From assembly GCA_002270565.1 (NCBI GenBank), contig NQMI01000120.1, positions 79,566 through 143,565 on the forward strand: 64,000 nt of DNA. The letters run 5' to 3'. Source of the DNA: Stenocarpella maydis. Taxonomy: Eukaryota; Ascomycota; Sordariomycetes; Diaporthales; Diaporthaceae. Positions 62,583-64,000 of the stretch are shown here, piece by piece. The notes beneath the pieces were generated by a model. The model had not been told where the DNA came from, ran no database searches, and was given only the letters and a program-made list of their open reading frames with translations. Within the stretch, counting starts at the first letter, position 1. Each line of letters begins with the position of its first letter. The position numbers and the translations under genes were made by a program.

Positions 62583-63954
62583 GGTTCCCCCTCGTGCTGC
62601 TCAAGTGTGGTACAGATCAAATGAGAATGTAGCAATGAGACTAGCTTGCGGGCGGCGGGGAGGATCTGCGAGGATGATGCTTAATTGTTCATATGAGAAT
62701 AGAGTGTGGTCATTCGTAGTATCAAAGGTTAATCAACCCAGTTTCTTTAAGCAACGTAGACGAGACAAGACAAAGGAGACAATCGACCATGCGGCGGGGT
62801 ATATAATGTTGGCAGGGCGCAAATTCAGCATTGGAAGGTATCTTGGATGCGGTCCCTGTCCAAATATTCTGGGCCGAAGTTCGGCTCTTCATCGGTCCCC
62901 ATGGCAATGAAGCATCGCAGAGCAGAGGTGGAGATCTGCCCGTGTGGGCAGGCTTCTGAGTGGCAGGCTAGGTAAAGTCTCAGCCATATCATGGGCCTAT
63001 ACAATGTCCACAATGTCACCAGAATTCTGGGGTGCTCCTCAAGCGCCCCAATAAACAATCGTGGGGTTATGGAGACTGGGAAGAAGGCCACCAGACTAGT
63101 CATGCAGGACCCCACTGAAATGACGTCGACTACCAACGTGGGAAGGGATATATGACCATTGACGACTGATACAGACGAGGTCCGACGCCGCTTGCCGGTG
63201 CACATGGCGCTTGGGCAGATAAGGTCGCAGTTGGTCAAAAGAGAATATCAGCATTGCCGCCGGAATCAACTGGCAAGTTAGTATTGAGAACCAAAGGCAC
63301 CAGTTGACAACGACAGTGGTGGCCGCATAAAGTCACAGGTATCTAGGCAGGCAGCTCTGAAAAGCTAGCCGGGCGGACGTTGTCTCCCGGGGGGCAGACA
63401 AGAGCTGTGGTACCGTGAGGTTCCCGCTTTTGATGTTTTGGAAACGATAGCTTTAATTATTATCAGGGGGCCGGCAAGAGAATTTCGAAGTGACGACACA
63501 CTAGAACCTGTCTAGGCGCCAAGCTGCTGGGTCTTTACTCAGGCAGGCGTCGCAAAGGCAGCCAGCACCGACTTCGGTGGAGGCCTAAAGCCTGCCACGA
63601 GCATCAGTACTAACTTATAAACTAATATGTGTCCCCACCAGAAAACTGAGGCCGCAACCCGCTTGTGGATTTGTGAGAACGTAGACACGAGCAGATCAAG
63701 AGTAACGTTGAGACACGTATATTTCGCAATGGATGGATGCAACTAGTTCGTCGGAGGCATCGTCATGTACCAAAGGAAAGCGTCCAGCTGTATATATTGA
63801 ATACTGTTTGAACCGCATCGCGGCTGTCTCAGCCCAAATACTCTTTTCTTAGACTATAACAAGTTGATCCTGTTATTTTGCACTCTTACTTGAACACAGA
63901 GTGTTGAGGGGAAAAGTCGAGATCTATGATGACCGAGTCTTTCAAAAAAGAAAA
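62583..63954. other. Intergenic, upstream of the sugar transporter
   Basis: Promoter side of the minus-strand transporter. Frames of 137 and 67 codons on the minus strand (62825-63238, 63539-63742) have no domain and no clear splice partners. Nothing further is supported. Confidence 0.4.
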
Positions 63955-63959
63955 TAAAT

Positions 63960-63999
<40 letters not shown>

Positions 64000-64000
64000 A
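63944..64000. repeat. T/A homopolymer tract at the window end
   Basis: A run of about 20 T is followed by 20 A to the last base. It may be real low-complexity sequence or an assembly end. Confidence 0.8.

Noticed and set aside
1..64000. tRNA, rRNA or CRISPR features
   Set aside because: No A/B-box pair with cloverleaf, no rRNA blocks and no regularly spaced direct repeats with unique spacers were seen; eukaryotic context makes CRISPR unlikely.

Overview
This window looks like nuclear DNA of a filamentous ascomycete (Pezizomycotina). The evidence is short spliceosomal introns (about 50-270 nt, GT...AG, CTGAC/CTAAC-type branch sites), fungal families (Zn2Cys6 regulator, CFEM/Pth11-type receptor, sugar transporters) and one large AT-rich block in which transposons carry C-to-T/G-to-A style damage typical of repeat-induced point mutation (RIP). 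The species cannot be named from the sequence.

Left part (1-35 kb), GC-balanced and gene-bearing. It holds the 3' end of a Hub1/UBL5-like gene (2-199), a 5-kb patch of degenerate repeats and a decayed repeat-family ORF (2.3-5 kb), an O6-methylguanine-DNA methyltransferase (6445-6954, -), an IS630/Tc1-mariner relic that keeps its intron (7.6-8.1 kb), a complete Rqc1/TCF25 homologue (8937-11162, +) and a two-exon Atx1-type copper chaperone (12307-12835, +). A roughly 10-kb gene-free stretch follows, containing only microsatellites and one mariner-like relic (17.9-19 kb). It leads into a long Zn2Cys6 transcription factor with a separate small 3' exon (23023-25848, +). Next come a NAD(P)-binding NmrA-like protein (26960-27721, -), a P450 5' remnant, a six-exon CFEM-domain Pth11-like receptor (30393-32049, -) and a three-exon aquaporin (32939-33936, -) with an unusual dimeric repeat array upstream.

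Centre (35-53.7 kb), a transposon graveyard. It contains a foldback MITE; a RIP-mutated Ty3/gypsy chromovirus (gag, part of RT/RNase H, integrase, chromodomain) with LTRs in both orientations forming a 540-bp palindrome; two copies of a second LTR; a GC-rich TIR element with a small cysteine-rich ORF inserted in one LTR; a Fot1/pogo element inside another Fot1/pogo element, both with TA target duplications; and a Mutator-like element with 58-bp TIRs and an exact 8-bp target duplication. Seams between elements can be read base by base.

Right part (53.7-64 kb), back to GC-balanced DNA. It has a broken polyketide-synthase ketosynthase fragment (56.1-56.6 kb) and two complete MFS sugar transporters arranged tail to tail (58028-59874, +; 60275-62582, -). 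The window ends in a T/A homopolymer tract. I found no wholly new multi-gene system. The strongest non-routine signals are the exactly resolved nested insertions, the ORF-bearing TIR element, the alternating 69/60-bp array, and gene models recovered by splicing that no single open frame shows.
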